DNA from: Nocardia sp. alder85J
Lineage (GTDB): Bacteria; Actinomycetota; Actinomycetes; Mycobacteriales; Mycobacteriaceae
Assembly (NCBI RefSeq): GCF_020176955.2
Contig: NZ_JAIUCZ020000005.1
Coordinates: 372,001 to 436,000 of the forward strand
Reading direction: 5' to 3'
Length of the DNA stretch: 64,000 bases
Of this stretch, positions 24,934 through 33,829 are shown piece after piece (positions within the stretch are counted from its first letter, which is position 1; each line of letters begins with the position of its first letter). Below the pieces are notes generated by a model that was given only the letters and a program-made list of their open reading frames with translations, was not told the DNA's origin and searched no databases. Both the position numbers and the translations under genes were made by a program.

Positions 24934-26315
24934 CGCCGGAATCCCCGGCGGCCCAGGCGGTGTCGCTGGCCGACGGCCTGCGCGCGGTGCTGGGCGAGGC
25001 CCTGGGCTGCCTCCTCACCGACGTCGAGGCACGGCAGTTGACCGGCGGCGCGAGCCGGCAGGTCTACGCCGTCACGGCGCGCGACGACACCGGCGCCACC
25101 CGCCGCGCCGTCCTGCGCCGCGACCCGCCGGGGCACGGCGACGCGGACCGGATGCGGGCCGAGGCGGCCTGCCTGCGAGCGGCCGCCGCGGCGGGGGTGC
25201 CCGTCCCCGCGGTGCTCGGCAACGGCGACACCGCACCCGGGATCGAATCCCCGTATCTGCTGATGGAATTGGTGAGCGGCGAGTCCATTCCCCGCAAACT
25301 GCAACGGGATCCGGAGTTCGAGCGGCTACGGCCTGGGCTGGCAAGGGAACTCGGCCGGGTGCTCGGGCTGATCCATCGAACTCCGCTGGACACTCTGGAC
25401 ATGCTCGACGACGGTGATCCGCTGGCGGCGCTGGAACAGATCTACCGCGATCTGGCCGAGCCGCGCCCGGTCGTCGAGATGGGGCTGCGGTGGCTGCGCG
25501 AGCACGCCCCCGTCGCCCGCCCGAATGCCCTGGTGCACGGTGATTTCCGACTGGGCAACTTCCTCGTCGAGCCGTCCGGGGTGCGCGCGGTCCTGGACTG
25601 GGAACTTGCCCACCGCGGCAATCCGATCGAGGATCTGGGCTGGTTGTGCGTGCGCGCCTGGCGGTTCGGCGCCCCGGCCCCGGTGGGCGGCATCGGCGAG
25701 CGGGCGGCGCTGCTCGACGGCTACGAGCAGACCGCCGGAATACGGCCCGGCGCGGCGGAACTGCTGTGGTGGGAGGCGTTCGGCACGCTGAAATGGCTGG
25801 TGCTGAGCAGGTTCCAGGCCGAACGCCACCTCGGCGGGCAGGAGCGCTCGTTGGAACTGGCGGCGATCGGCCGCCGGGTCTGCGAATCGGAATACGATCT
25901 GCTGCTGGTACTCGGCCTGCTGGACGAGTCGATATCGCTGCCCGCCGCGGCCCCGCCCGCACCGGCCGTCCACGACCGCCCCGACCTCACCGAGATCCTC
26001 GACCTGGTGGCGGAGACCCTGACCGAGGAGATCGGCCCGGCGCTCGGCGCCGACGCCGCGCGCCAGCGGTACCTGCTGCGCATCTGCGGCAACCTGCTCG
26101 GCGTCGCGGGCCGCGAAGTCCGCGCGGGCGACGCCGCCACCGCACACGTGCGGGACCTACTGGCCGCGCTGGGCTGCGAATCCGAAGCGGCACTGGCGGA
26201 TCAGCTGCGCACCGGATCCCTGTCCCCCACCGACCCCGGTGTGCGGCGCGCCGCCACCGCCGCGGTCCTCGCCCGGCTGGGCGTCACCGACCCCCGGCGG
26301 CTGCGCCGATCCTGA
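24924..26315 (+). CDS. Phosphotransferase (APH) fused to DUF6285
   Basis: A 463-residue two-domain protein. Residues about 10-340 are an aminoglycoside phosphotransferase/ACAD10-like kinase fold: TGGASRQVYAVTA (P-loop), HGDFRLGNFLVEPSG (catalytic loop with Asp) and VLDWELAHRGNPIEDLGW (metal-binding DWE). The last 110 residues (DRPDLTEILDLVAETLTEEI onward) are a DUF6285 helical domain. GTG at 24924 has GGAGG seven bases upstream; a GTG at 24930 is an alternative. Such proteins accompany acyl-CoA dehydrogenases and are thought to phosphorylate hydroxyacyl substrates, as ACAD10/11 does for 4-hydroxy acids. Confidence 0.92.
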   Translation: MAVTPESPAAQAVSLADGLRAVLGEALGCLLTDVEARQLTGGASRQVYAVTARDDTGATRRAVLRRDPPGHGDADRMRAEAACLRAAAAAGVPVPAVLGNGDTAPGIESPYLLMELVSGESIPRKLQRDPEFERLRPGLARELGRVLGLIHRTPLDTLDMLDDGDPLAALEQIYRDLAEPRPVVEMGLRWLREHAPVARPNALVHGDFRLGNFLVEPSGVRAVLDWELAHRGNPIEDLGWLCVRAWRFGAPAPVGGIGERAALLDGYEQTAGIRPGAAELLWWEAFGTLKWLVLSRFQAERHLGGQERSLELAAIGRRVCESEYDLLLVLGLLDESISLPAAAPPAPAVHDRPDLTEILDLVAETLTEEIGPALGADAARQRYLLRICGNLLGVAGREVRAGDAATAHVRDLLAALGCESEAALADQLRTGSLSPTDPGVRRAATAAVLARLGVTDPRRLRRS

Positions 26316-26471
26316 TCGGGCCCTCCACCGGCCCGGCCGCCGGGAAACAGCGTCGGGTGCCGTCGTTGCGGCGGCACTCGACGCCGAACATCGTGACGCC
26401 CTGCGCGATTCGCGCAGGCCCGTTCCACGGCCAGGCGATCACCTAGCAGGTCCCGCCGCGCCGGACCTTGC

Positions 26472-27236
26472 TCAGGAGGCCGGTTCCAGCAATGTCTCCG
26501 AAAGGTGCTGCTGCACGGCCGGATCCAGGCCCGCCGCGGTCGCCCAGGCGACGGCCCCGCCGTGCTCGGCCGAGAGGTGGTCCAGGAACTGCCGCATGGT
26601 GGCGGCGTCGGCCGCGAAGACCCAGTCGGGGAGGTCGGCGACGGTGGTGGCGGCCGCCTGGGCCGAACGGGCGCGGCCGACGCGGGCGCGGACCGCGGCG
26701 ACATTCGGCCCGGTCGCCGCGTAGTCGGCGACGATGTCCTCCTCGCGGACACCGACGACGCCGAGCAGCAGGGCGATCACCACGCCGGTGCGGTCCTTAC
26801 CGGCCGCGCAGTGCACCAGCGCCGGGGTGCCCTCGGGCGCCGCCAATGCGGTCAGCGCCTCGACGATCACGCCGGGGCTCTCGTCCAGGTACTCCAGGTA
26901 GCGGTGCAACATGCTGCCCTCGGCGGTGGGGGCGGTCAGGTCCAGCCGCCGCCGATCCGGGCCCAGCACCGGCAGGTTGTGATAGTGGGCCACCCGGTCG
27001 CCCAGCTCGCCACGGCCGTCGAGAGTGGCCTCCGTGGCGCCCCGCAGGTCCACGACGGTCCGCAGGCCGTACTCGTCCAGCAGGTAGGCCAAGCCGGCCG
27101 GATCGAGTTCGGTCGGGCTGTCCGACCGGACCACCCGGCCCGCGCGCACCTGCCGCCCGTCCTCGGTGCGCAGTCCACCCAGGTCCCGTGCATTGACCAT
27201 TCCACTCGCCCCGGCCAGGGGCGCCCGCTCCGTCAC
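26472..27236 (-). CDS. Tyrosine-protein phosphatase (dual-specificity, Y_phosphatase3 type)
   Basis: A 254-residue phosphatase with the P-loop VHCAAGKDRTGVVIALLLG (HCxxGxxR) and the N-terminal NARDLGGLRTEDGRQVRAGR segment, the hallmark of the MptpB-like group, followed by RSDSPTELDPAGLAYLLDEY and VVDLRGATEA. GTG at 27236 follows AAGGAGAT. A long in-frame extension upstream is not real. No signal peptide, although MptpB-type enzymes can be exported. It is divergent from the MBL-fold hydrolase gene. Confidence 0.92.
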   Translation of the reverse strand: MTERAPLAGASGMVNARDLGGLRTEDGRQVRAGRVVRSDSPTELDPAGLAYLLDEYGLRTVVDLRGATEATLDGRGELGDRVAHYHNLPVLGPDRRRLDLTAPTAEGSMLHRYLEYLDESPGVIVEALTALAAPEGTPALVHCAAGKDRTGVVIALLLGVVGVREEDIVADYAATGPNVAAVRARVGRARSAQAAATTVADLPDWVFAADAATMRQFLDHLSAEHGGAVAWATAAGLDPAVQQHLSETLLEPAS

Positions 27237-27434
27237 GACATCTCCTTCATTCGATCGAGAGTAGACGATACGTAATACCCCGGTTGCGGCCGCTGAATTC
27301 CGGGCCGACTCCGGGTGAACTCGAACGGTCATCACGAAATCCCATGGCCGGATCGGAAATAGCTTTCCGCAGGCCGGATCCGCCCCGGTCCAGGCTAGGC
27401 TGCGGCGAATCCGATGTCCGGAAAGGCATGACGA

Positions 27435-28271
27435 ATGCAGTTGACAATCGTCGGAAATCGCGCGGCCATGCCCGCGGACGGCGCCGCCAGCTCCGGTTAT
27501 CTGGTCGAGACCGAGCGCGCCAGGATTCTGCTGGATTGCGGTCCGGGCATCGCCCTCGCGCTGACCCGATATATTCACGCCGGCGAACTGGATGCCGTCG
27601 TGATCAGTCATATGCATTCGGATCACTGCTACGACGTACTGCCGATCGGGAAACAGATCATGCAGTTCCACAGCCGGACCCGCCCCGCGGACACCGACGG
27701 TTCCGGCGATTTCCACGGCGAGGCCGCGCCGAAACGGACCACCCTGCTGGTCCCCGCCGGCGCCCGCGCGACACTGGACCGTCTCGCGGCACTGTTCCCC
27801 GTCAGGTCGATGCCGCACCTCGATCGAGCCTTCGAACTGGCCTACGAGGTCGTCGAATACGAGCCGGGCGATACATATTCCGTCGGCGACGCCACCGTAC
27901 GACTGATCCCGATGGTGCACAGCGAACCGAATTGCGGAGTGCGGATCGACAGCCCCTCCGGCAGCATCGCCTACACCGGCGACACCGGCCGGACCGACGA
28001 CCTGCTGACCCTGGCCCGCGACGCCGACATCTTCCTCGCGGAAGCCACACTGGCACAACCGGATCGGACCGGCCACGGCCACCTGTCCGCGACCGAGGCC
28101 GGGCGGGCCGCGGCGGCAGCCGGTGCGCATTCGGTGGTGCTCACCCATTTCACCACCCCGGACGCGGACTGGAAGCAGTCCCGCCGCACCGACGCCGTCG
28201 CGGAATTCGCCGGACCGGTCCACGTCGGCGAACCCGGGATGCGGTTCACCGTGGTGCCGGCCGGCAAGTGA
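27435..28271 (+). CDS. MBL-fold metallo-hydrolase, RNase Z-like
   Basis: A 278-residue metallo-beta-lactamase fold enzyme. Metal ligands are seen in VISHMHSDHCYDVLP (HxHxDH), MVHSEPN, AYTGDTGRTDD and VVLTHF. The overall order fits the RNase Z/arylsulfatase-like or cyclic-nucleotide phosphodiesterase-like branch, with an N-terminal MQLTIVGNRAAMPADGAASS. ATG at 27435 follows GAAAGG. The stop lies 18 bases from the end of the HATPase gene on the other strand, i.e. at the 3' border of the large conflict operon; it is not part of it. Confidence 0.9.
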   Translation: MQLTIVGNRAAMPADGAASSGYLVETERARILLDCGPGIALALTRYIHAGELDAVVISHMHSDHCYDVLPIGKQIMQFHSRTRPADTDGSGDFHGEAAPKRTTLLVPAGARATLDRLAALFPVRSMPHLDRAFELAYEVVEYEPGDTYSVGDATVRLIPMVHSEPNCGVRIDSPSGSIAYTGDTGRTDDLLTLARDADIFLAEATLAQPDRTGHGHLSATEAGRAAAAAGAHSVVLTHFTTPDADWKQSRRTDAVAEFAGPVHVGEPGMRFTVVPAGK

Positions 28272-28289
28272 CGGGGCGGGTGCACTGCG

Positions 28290-30638
28290 CTACGGCATCC
28301 CACCGGGACTGAACGGCAGCACCACCCGGAAATACGCTCCTCGATGGACCGGATGGCCGCCGCGGGCCGACACCAGTTGGATATCGCAGTCATCGTACGG
28401 TCTCACAAGTTGTTTCGCGACCCACAGACCCCGTCCGCGGCCGACGCCTCGGGTCGATATCCCTCTGCGGAACATCCGGTGTCCCGCCACCTCGGCGGCT
28501 ACACCGGGGCCGGTGTCCCGGACATCGATCAGGACATCGCCATCGGAGACGGCCATCGTCAGCACCACCGCACCACCGGTCGGCAATGCCTCCGCCGCAT
28601 TGGTGAGCAGTTCGTACAACAGCACGTAGACGATTCGGTCACCGAGTTCCGTTCGCAACTCCGGCGGTGCTTCGACGGTCAGTTCGATGTCCGGGAATTG
28701 CATACCGAACGCGGTGCTCAACTCACCAGCGATCGCGGCGAGATCACCGGTGCCGGCGATGCCTGCGGCCGCGGCGACCGGATCCTCCGGCGGACCGGTG
28801 AGCCGCCGCCGGGCCTCGGTCACCGAATCCGCATGTGGGTCTTGCCGGTATAACGCGTGATAAGCGGGCCACTGCGGATCGAGTGCACAACGATAGGCAG
28901 TCCAAGCCGTCGGCGAGGACACGACCGGATCGTTCGCCACCGCATCCGCGACACGCTGGACCAGGCCGTTCAGTCGGGCTTCCACCAGGTCGCTCAGGCC
29001 GATCAGGGTGCCACAGTGGCGAAGGGTGACCTCGCCCTCCGACGCGGCGGCGACGAACCAGTGCCGCGACAATCGGTCCAGACCGTCCCGGAGCTCACGA
29101 TCCCAGTCCAGTCCGTACAGCGCTACCGTCCGGACCAGTTCGCTCGACGTCACCGTGGTGCCCGGTGGCGCCGTCCCCAACGCGGCCCAGAAGGCCGCCA
29201 GGGCGAAGGGGGCGGTCTCGATCGGATACAGGACGGCGGCCTCGACCGACCCGGCGAGCCGTTTGTCCTCACGCCAGCGATTCAGACCTCTCCAGTCGAA
29301 AGTGGTTGTCCTGGTCAAGTACTCCAGGAAAACGTGCAGCACTCTGGCGTCGTCACCCTGGAAAACCAGTTCGTCGGCGGCCGCCGAGCCGCCGACACCC
29401 AGCAGGTCGGCCAGCCAGCACAGATGCTGGAGCCGGTCCGCTCCCGGTGGACCGAGCCGCTGCGCCAGATCCGTCGGCGAGCCGCAGCCGAATGCGGACA
29501 GAGGCCACTGTTTGCCGACCATGCGCAGCAACGACACCTGCCGACCGGACGCGAGGGTGACAAGGCGGAGAACATCGCGGAGGGTGAGCGCCGCGCGATC
29601 ACCGCGACCCGAACCGTCGCACTCCCGAATCGTCGGCCCCACCGCGATGAATCGCTGTACACCGGGAAATTCGCGCGGCGGTATGACCGTGGTGGGATCG
29701 ACGATGAAGAGGTCGGTGCCGCCGGCCGGGCGAAATCGGCCGATACGGTCGTCATCGAACAGATTCTCCAACTTGCCGAGGTATCCGCCCTCGACCGGAT
29801 GGACTTCGACATGATCCGGAGCGGGCCCCAGAAAGGTGTCCAGCGCCGCGGTGAATCTGCGTGCGGCGGATTCGCCGCCGACTCCGAGAGCCGCCCAGGC
29901 GTCGAGCAGCTGCCGACCGGTGTCGTCGACCGGTTCCCATCGCGTGAATTCCGGCGGCCGAGCCGAATTCGGACTCAGATGCCACTGCAACACCTCCTCC
30001 GCGGAAACCCCGGGCCACGACCATTGCGGCGCCCTCGGCACCGTCTCCGGAACGGAGGTGCCCAGTGAGCCGCGCCGCAACAGGTTGTCGGCGGCGCGCA
30101 GGCGGTTGTCGCGCACCAGGGATTCGAACTGGGCCCTCGCGGGGTCCGCCAATTGCGTTGCGGCGGCACGAGTCCGGAGGCCGTCGGCGCGATCGTCGAT
30201 CCGGTCGATCAGCTCATCGCGGAGTTCGTTCAGTCGGCGCTCGACCGTCGGCCACGAGCGATCGAAACCATCCGCCAACTCCGCATCATTCGTCCCGACA
30301 TCGAGACCGGCGCGATCAGCCAGTTCCTCGAGCTGCCTCAGTTGATCGGCGAATATCTGTCTGCTCCGGGCGCGGCTACGTTCCAGGAGATCGTGCGCTC
30401 GTGCGATGTCCTCCTCGGACAGCACGTCGCACCGGTCGAGCATGTGTGCCGCCGCCGCGTAGTGACCGGCCTCGATCAGCTCGGCCAGCACCTCCTGCTC
30501 CGTCCGGTCGGCGATCATCCCGTCGAGCACGGCCGCAACCGGGTCGCCGAGCCTTTCCTGGATGAGCCGTACGACCAACTCGGCGAACCGGAAACGTCCG
30601 GGCCAGTTGCGCAACAGATCCTCGGGCAGTTCGGTCAC
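28290..30638 (-). CDS. Protein with C-terminal GHKL (HATPase) domain; last gene of conflict operon
   Basis: A 782-residue protein. The N-terminal 210 residues are helical with coiled-coil character (LEELADRAGLDVG, RRLNELRDELIDRIDDRAD). The middle 400 residues match no family I know. The last 150 carry a histidine-kinase/HSP90-type ATPase: N-box ELLTNAAEALP (Glu676, Asn680), G1 box DVRDTGPGV near 706-714, G2 box GVGRGRGLWVAKQL near 732. There is no HisKA phospho-acceptor His, transmembrane part or receiver nearby, so it is not an ordinary sensor kinase. GTG at 30638 overlaps the stop of the PLD-like gene by four bases. It may be an ATP-driven regulator or chaperone of the operon's other products. 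Confidence 0.85.
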   Translation of the reverse strand: MTELPEDLLRNWPGRFRFAELVVRLIQERLGDPVAAVLDGMIADRTEQEVLAELIEAGHYAAAAHMLDRCDVLSEEDIARAHDLLERSRARSRQIFADQLRQLEELADRAGLDVGTNDAELADGFDRSWPTVERRLNELRDELIDRIDDRADGLRTRAAATQLADPARAQFESLVRDNRLRAADNLLRRGSLGTSVPETVPRAPQWSWPGVSAEEVLQWHLSPNSARPPEFTRWEPVDDTGRQLLDAWAALGVGGESAARRFTAALDTFLGPAPDHVEVHPVEGGYLGKLENLFDDDRIGRFRPAGGTDLFIVDPTTVIPPREFPGVQRFIAVGPTIRECDGSGRGDRAALTLRDVLRLVTLASGRQVSLLRMVGKQWPLSAFGCGSPTDLAQRLGPPGADRLQHLCWLADLLGVGGSAAADELVFQGDDARVLHVFLEYLTRTTTFDWRGLNRWREDKRLAGSVEAAVLYPIETAPFALAAFWAALGTAPPGTTVTSSELVRTVALYGLDWDRELRDGLDRLSRHWFVAAASEGEVTLRHCGTLIGLSDLVEARLNGLVQRVADAVANDPVVSSPTAWTAYRCALDPQWPAYHALYRQDPHADSVTEARRRLTGPPEDPVAAAAGIAGTGDLAAIAGELSTAFGMQFPDIELTVEAPPELRTELGDRIVYVLLYELLTNAAEALPTGGAVVLTMAVSDGDVLIDVRDTGPGVAAEVAGHRMFRRGISTRGVGRGRGLWVAKQLVRPYDDCDIQLVSARGGHPVHRGAYFRVVLPFSPGGMP

Positions 30639-33600
30639 GACTGCTCCCGTGCCCACATCAACAGTGGGGTCAGCCGTTCCAACATGGCGAGCAGCGGCTG
30701 GTCGTAAGGTTGCTGTACGGACTTCGCTTCGATGTACAGCCGATCCCACGCTTCGGCCAGACTGCCACCGAGCGCGGTGCATGCGGCGTGCACGCTGCGA
30801 TCGACGAGCAATCGGCTGCCATCGATCCGCTCGCCGGCGACGACCCGGGCCGAACGCACGATGTCCTCGATCGACCGGAGATACCGACGTTGCCGATACC
30901 ATTGCATGGGTGGCATTCTCGCCTCGGCGATCTGATCGTCCAGATATGTCCGGACATCGATAGGCAATCGTTCATCGAGACCGGAGTTCCGATCGGTCCC
31001 GGCACGACAGGCCTGATCGATTACCGTGAGCAGACCGTCTGCGGCGAAAAGGGCGGCATAAAGCGCTTGCCCGGTATCGAAATCGAAACGCGCACGCAGC
31101 CTTCTGAGCTTGTCGATATCGGCGACCAGTTTCTCACGCCGTACCCGCGACGCCAACCGGTCACGCTCCATTCGGTGATCCCCGACCAGCGCGGCGATCG
31201 GCAGAGCGACACCGGTACCCGCGAATCGAATTGCGGCATCAGCCAATTCCTGCCACGTGGGCGGCAACGATTCGGACAGCAGCTCGAGTGCCTCCTTCCC
31301 CTCCTCGTCTGTCCACAACAACATTTCGGCCGCGGCGGCGACCGCACCGGCGGCCGCCGCGCTCGGGTCACTGCCATCGGACAGCTCGAGGGCACCGTCG
31401 ACGACGACGTGCACCGGCCCGGTCTCGAGCGCCACAGCAAGCACCGACACCGTCCGCAGATCGGCGGCCGCCGGTAGCATGCCACCGATCACCGCCGCCG
31501 CCATGAACGCCCGGCGTTGCCAGGCGTCGTGTATCAGCCATTCCGCCCATTTCCGGCCGGATTCCGAACCGAGGTGACGATCGGCTCGTAGCAGCGCGGC
31601 GACAGCGGTGCGCAACTCGGCAGCCGACACCTGCTGCCGACGCCAATCGTCCAGAACCGCCCAAGGATCAGCGATATCACGGAGACCCTGAACCACCTGT
31701 TCAGCGAACGGACGACCGGGCGAGGCGGCACGAGCGGCGAAGAGCAGAGGCAGCGCTGCGGGGACGGCCGAACGGTATTCCGCACTGGGTGGGTACTCGG
31801 TCACGCCGTCCGCGGATCGGGCAGGCGGCGCCGGTTCGGCACGCAGCAGGCTCGCCAGTTCGGTCGCCACCACCTCGCTACGAATATGCAGGCCGATGTG
31901 ACTGCGCTGCCGGGCGCCCCGGCCGTGACCACCCGCCAGCAACGAGAAACTGCCGATCAGCAACTGATCGTCGGACACTACGAGCCGCGCGCCACCGGCC
32001 TCACGGCGGACCGCGACCTTGTCAGGACCGGTGTCCAGCGTGACGAACTCGTTCCCGCCGTCACCGCCGACGCGCGGCAGCGGTGGATGCACGACCAGCA
32101 CCGCGGCGCCGCTACCACGCCGTTCCTTGATGGTCCGGGCCGCGTCGGTATCGGCGACCGCCGGATCGATCCGATCATCTGTGATGATCAGCCGACGACG
32201 AGCACCGTGCACACAGTGATCGAGCAACGTGCGATGTTCACCGTCGGTGACCACGTCGACAACCGGTCCTCGGGCGCCGGCGCGGGCCCGGGCAGCGACG
32301 AGTGCGGCATGGTGCTCGACCCAGCCCTGCGCCCACAGCCGGACAGCGGGCTCGTCCATCGACTCGACCGTGACCGGCAGCGCTACCTCCCGTGGCGCTG
32401 GACCGCGACCGGCGACGGTGGCTCGCCCGAACTGATCGCGATGCAACTTGATTCGCTGGCCCTCCTGCCAGTGCGGGTACTGCCGACGCGCCCACAAGAG
32501 CAGGTCGACGACAGCGCGAGGCGGGTTCTCGTCGACCGGTTCGACCAGGACGCTCACCGCGGTTCTGCCGAGTGTTCGACCCGACAGCACCGCATGGGAA
32601 CCGACCAGAGCCCGGCTGTCATCCTGCACGACGAGACATGCCTCGGTCCGAGCACTGCGCCTGGCGATCAACACCCGTTGCGGGTATCGATCCCGTAGTT
32701 TCGCGAAGGCGGTACCGACCGGGCCCGGCAACTCGTCGTCCAGCGCGCGGCCCCACACGACCACCAGTTGAACACCGCGGTCGATCGCTTCGATCAAGGC
32801 CGGCAACACATCTCGCACCTGCTGAAACGCCGATTCCGGGGACACGATGAGCAATTGGGTGCGCGCGGACGCGATCAGATCCGTGACCGCCCAGGCATGC
32901 CCCTCGTCGCGGCCGACGAGGGTGACCGTGGCGTGCCCGGTCCGATCGACGTCGAGCCTTTCGTGGATCCGTGTCGCGAGCCGGCGCAACTCCTCGCTGC
33001 GCAGCTCAACCTGCTCCGGCGGGGTCGACCGCAGTTCCGCGACCCGCTCCCCCAACCGTTCGATCAGGTCCTCCGTCCGGTCCGGCGGTCGTAGCACGGA
33101 TTCGGAACGTCCTCGCAGCGATCGGAGCACCGGATGGTCCGGCGACTCGTCGACGAGCCGGCCGAGATACGCGTTGAGCCGCTGGGTATCACGAGTCTTC
33201 CAGGAGAAATCGACCGGTGCCACGGTCACCTGGTCACTGCGCGGGTAGCGCTGGACCGTGACGAGCATCGATGCCCACTTCATCGATTTGGCGGCGCGGA
33301 GCATGGGATGTCCGAAACTCACCTCCAGTACGGTGCGGGGACCGGTGCGGCGTTCGTCCTCACGAAGCGCGTTCTGTACCGCTCGTACCAGTTCGGTCTG
33401 GTCCAAGTCGGATTCGGTGACCTCGGCCTGGGAGGGCAACCGTATGCTCCGTTCACCGGCGGTACGTGCGTGGCGCAGTACCCGGCCGGTGATCGGTTCG
33501 AACAAGAAGTCCATAGTGGCCGTGTCCATGCCGGATTCGTCGGGCGCCTCGTCCCGGCTGAGGATCTCGCGCGTGACATCGGTCAGGTGCACGCTGCCGT

Positions 33601-33829
33601 TGTCCAGATCGAAGGTCATGAAACCCTTGTGCCACATATCGATAGCGACATCCTTGACGATCGGTACGGGCAACCCGAGGAAACCGGCGATATCCGCCAG
33701 CGAATTGCGGCCGGTCAACCAGATGCGCGCGACCAGATCCTCGAGGGTCGTCAGCTGTCCGCGGCGGCCGAATCGCACTGTCAGCGTGACGACCTGGCAG
33801 GGTAGGCCCAGCTCGACGGGAGCGGTCAT
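30635..33829 (-). CDS. Protein with two degenerate PLD-like modules (MkoB-like)
   Basis: A 1064-residue protein. Residues 28-90 look like a winged helix (TTLEDLVARIWLTGRNSLAD). Two phospholipase-D-type modules follow: at about 300-420 (LLIVSPESAF, RTEACLVVQDDSRALVGSHA) and 520-650 (RRLIITDDRID, GGARLVVSDDQLLIGSFSLL). In both, the HxKxxxxD catalytic motif has lost His and Lys, while the following GS strand is kept, so hydrolysis is unlikely. The last 400 residues are helical, unassigned. ATG at 33829 overlaps the helicase gene stop (ATGA). The order kinase-helicase then PLD is that of the type I Mokosh defence system, but there the PLD is expected to be active. Confidence 0.82.
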   Translation of the reverse strand: MTAPVELGLPCQVVTLTVRFGRRGQLTTLEDLVARIWLTGRNSLADIAGFLGLPVPIVKDVAIDMWHKGFMTFDLDNGSVHLTDVTREILSRDEAPDESGMDTATMDFLFEPITGRVLRHARTAGERSIRLPSQAEVTESDLDQTELVRAVQNALREDERRTGPRTVLEVSFGHPMLRAAKSMKWASMLVTVQRYPRSDQVTVAPVDFSWKTRDTQRLNAYLGRLVDESPDHPVLRSLRGRSESVLRPPDRTEDLIERLGERVAELRSTPPEQVELRSEELRRLATRIHERLDVDRTGHATVTLVGRDEGHAWAVTDLIASARTQLLIVSPESAFQQVRDVLPALIEAIDRGVQLVVVWGRALDDELPGPVGTAFAKLRDRYPQRVLIARRSARTEACLVVQDDSRALVGSHAVLSGRTLGRTAVSVLVEPVDENPPRAVVDLLLWARRQYPHWQEGQRIKLHRDQFGRATVAGRGPAPREVALPVTVESMDEPAVRLWAQGWVEHHAALVAARARAGARGPVVDVVTDGEHRTLLDHCVHGARRRLIITDDRIDPAVADTDAARTIKERRGSGAAVLVVHPPLPRVGGDGGNEFVTLDTGPDKVAVRREAGGARLVVSDDQLLIGSFSLLAGGHGRGARQRSHIGLHIRSEVVATELASLLRAEPAPPARSADGVTEYPPSAEYRSAVPAALPLLFAARAASPGRPFAEQVVQGLRDIADPWAVLDDWRRQQVSAAELRTAVAALLRADRHLGSESGRKWAEWLIHDAWQRRAFMAAAVIGGMLPAAADLRTVSVLAVALETGPVHVVVDGALELSDGSDPSAAAAGAVAAAAEMLLWTDEEGKEALELLSESLPPTWQELADAAIRFAGTGVALPIAALVGDHRMERDRLASRVRREKLVADIDKLRRLRARFDFDTGQALYAALFAADGLLTVIDQACRAGTDRNSGLDERLPIDVRTYLDDQIAEARMPPMQWYRQRRYLRSIEDIVRSARVVAGERIDGSRLLVDRSVHAACTALGGSLAEAWDRLYIEAKSVQQPYDQPLLAMLERLTPLLMWAREQS

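Noticed and set aside
24225..26315. A 696-codon frame that would extend the phosphotransferase upstream
   Set aside because: The first 230 codons are the acyl-CoA dehydrogenase gene read in another frame; no fusion exists.
28290..30638. Ordinary two-component histidine kinase
   Set aside because: No phospho-acceptor helix, no membrane part and no response regulator gene nearby.
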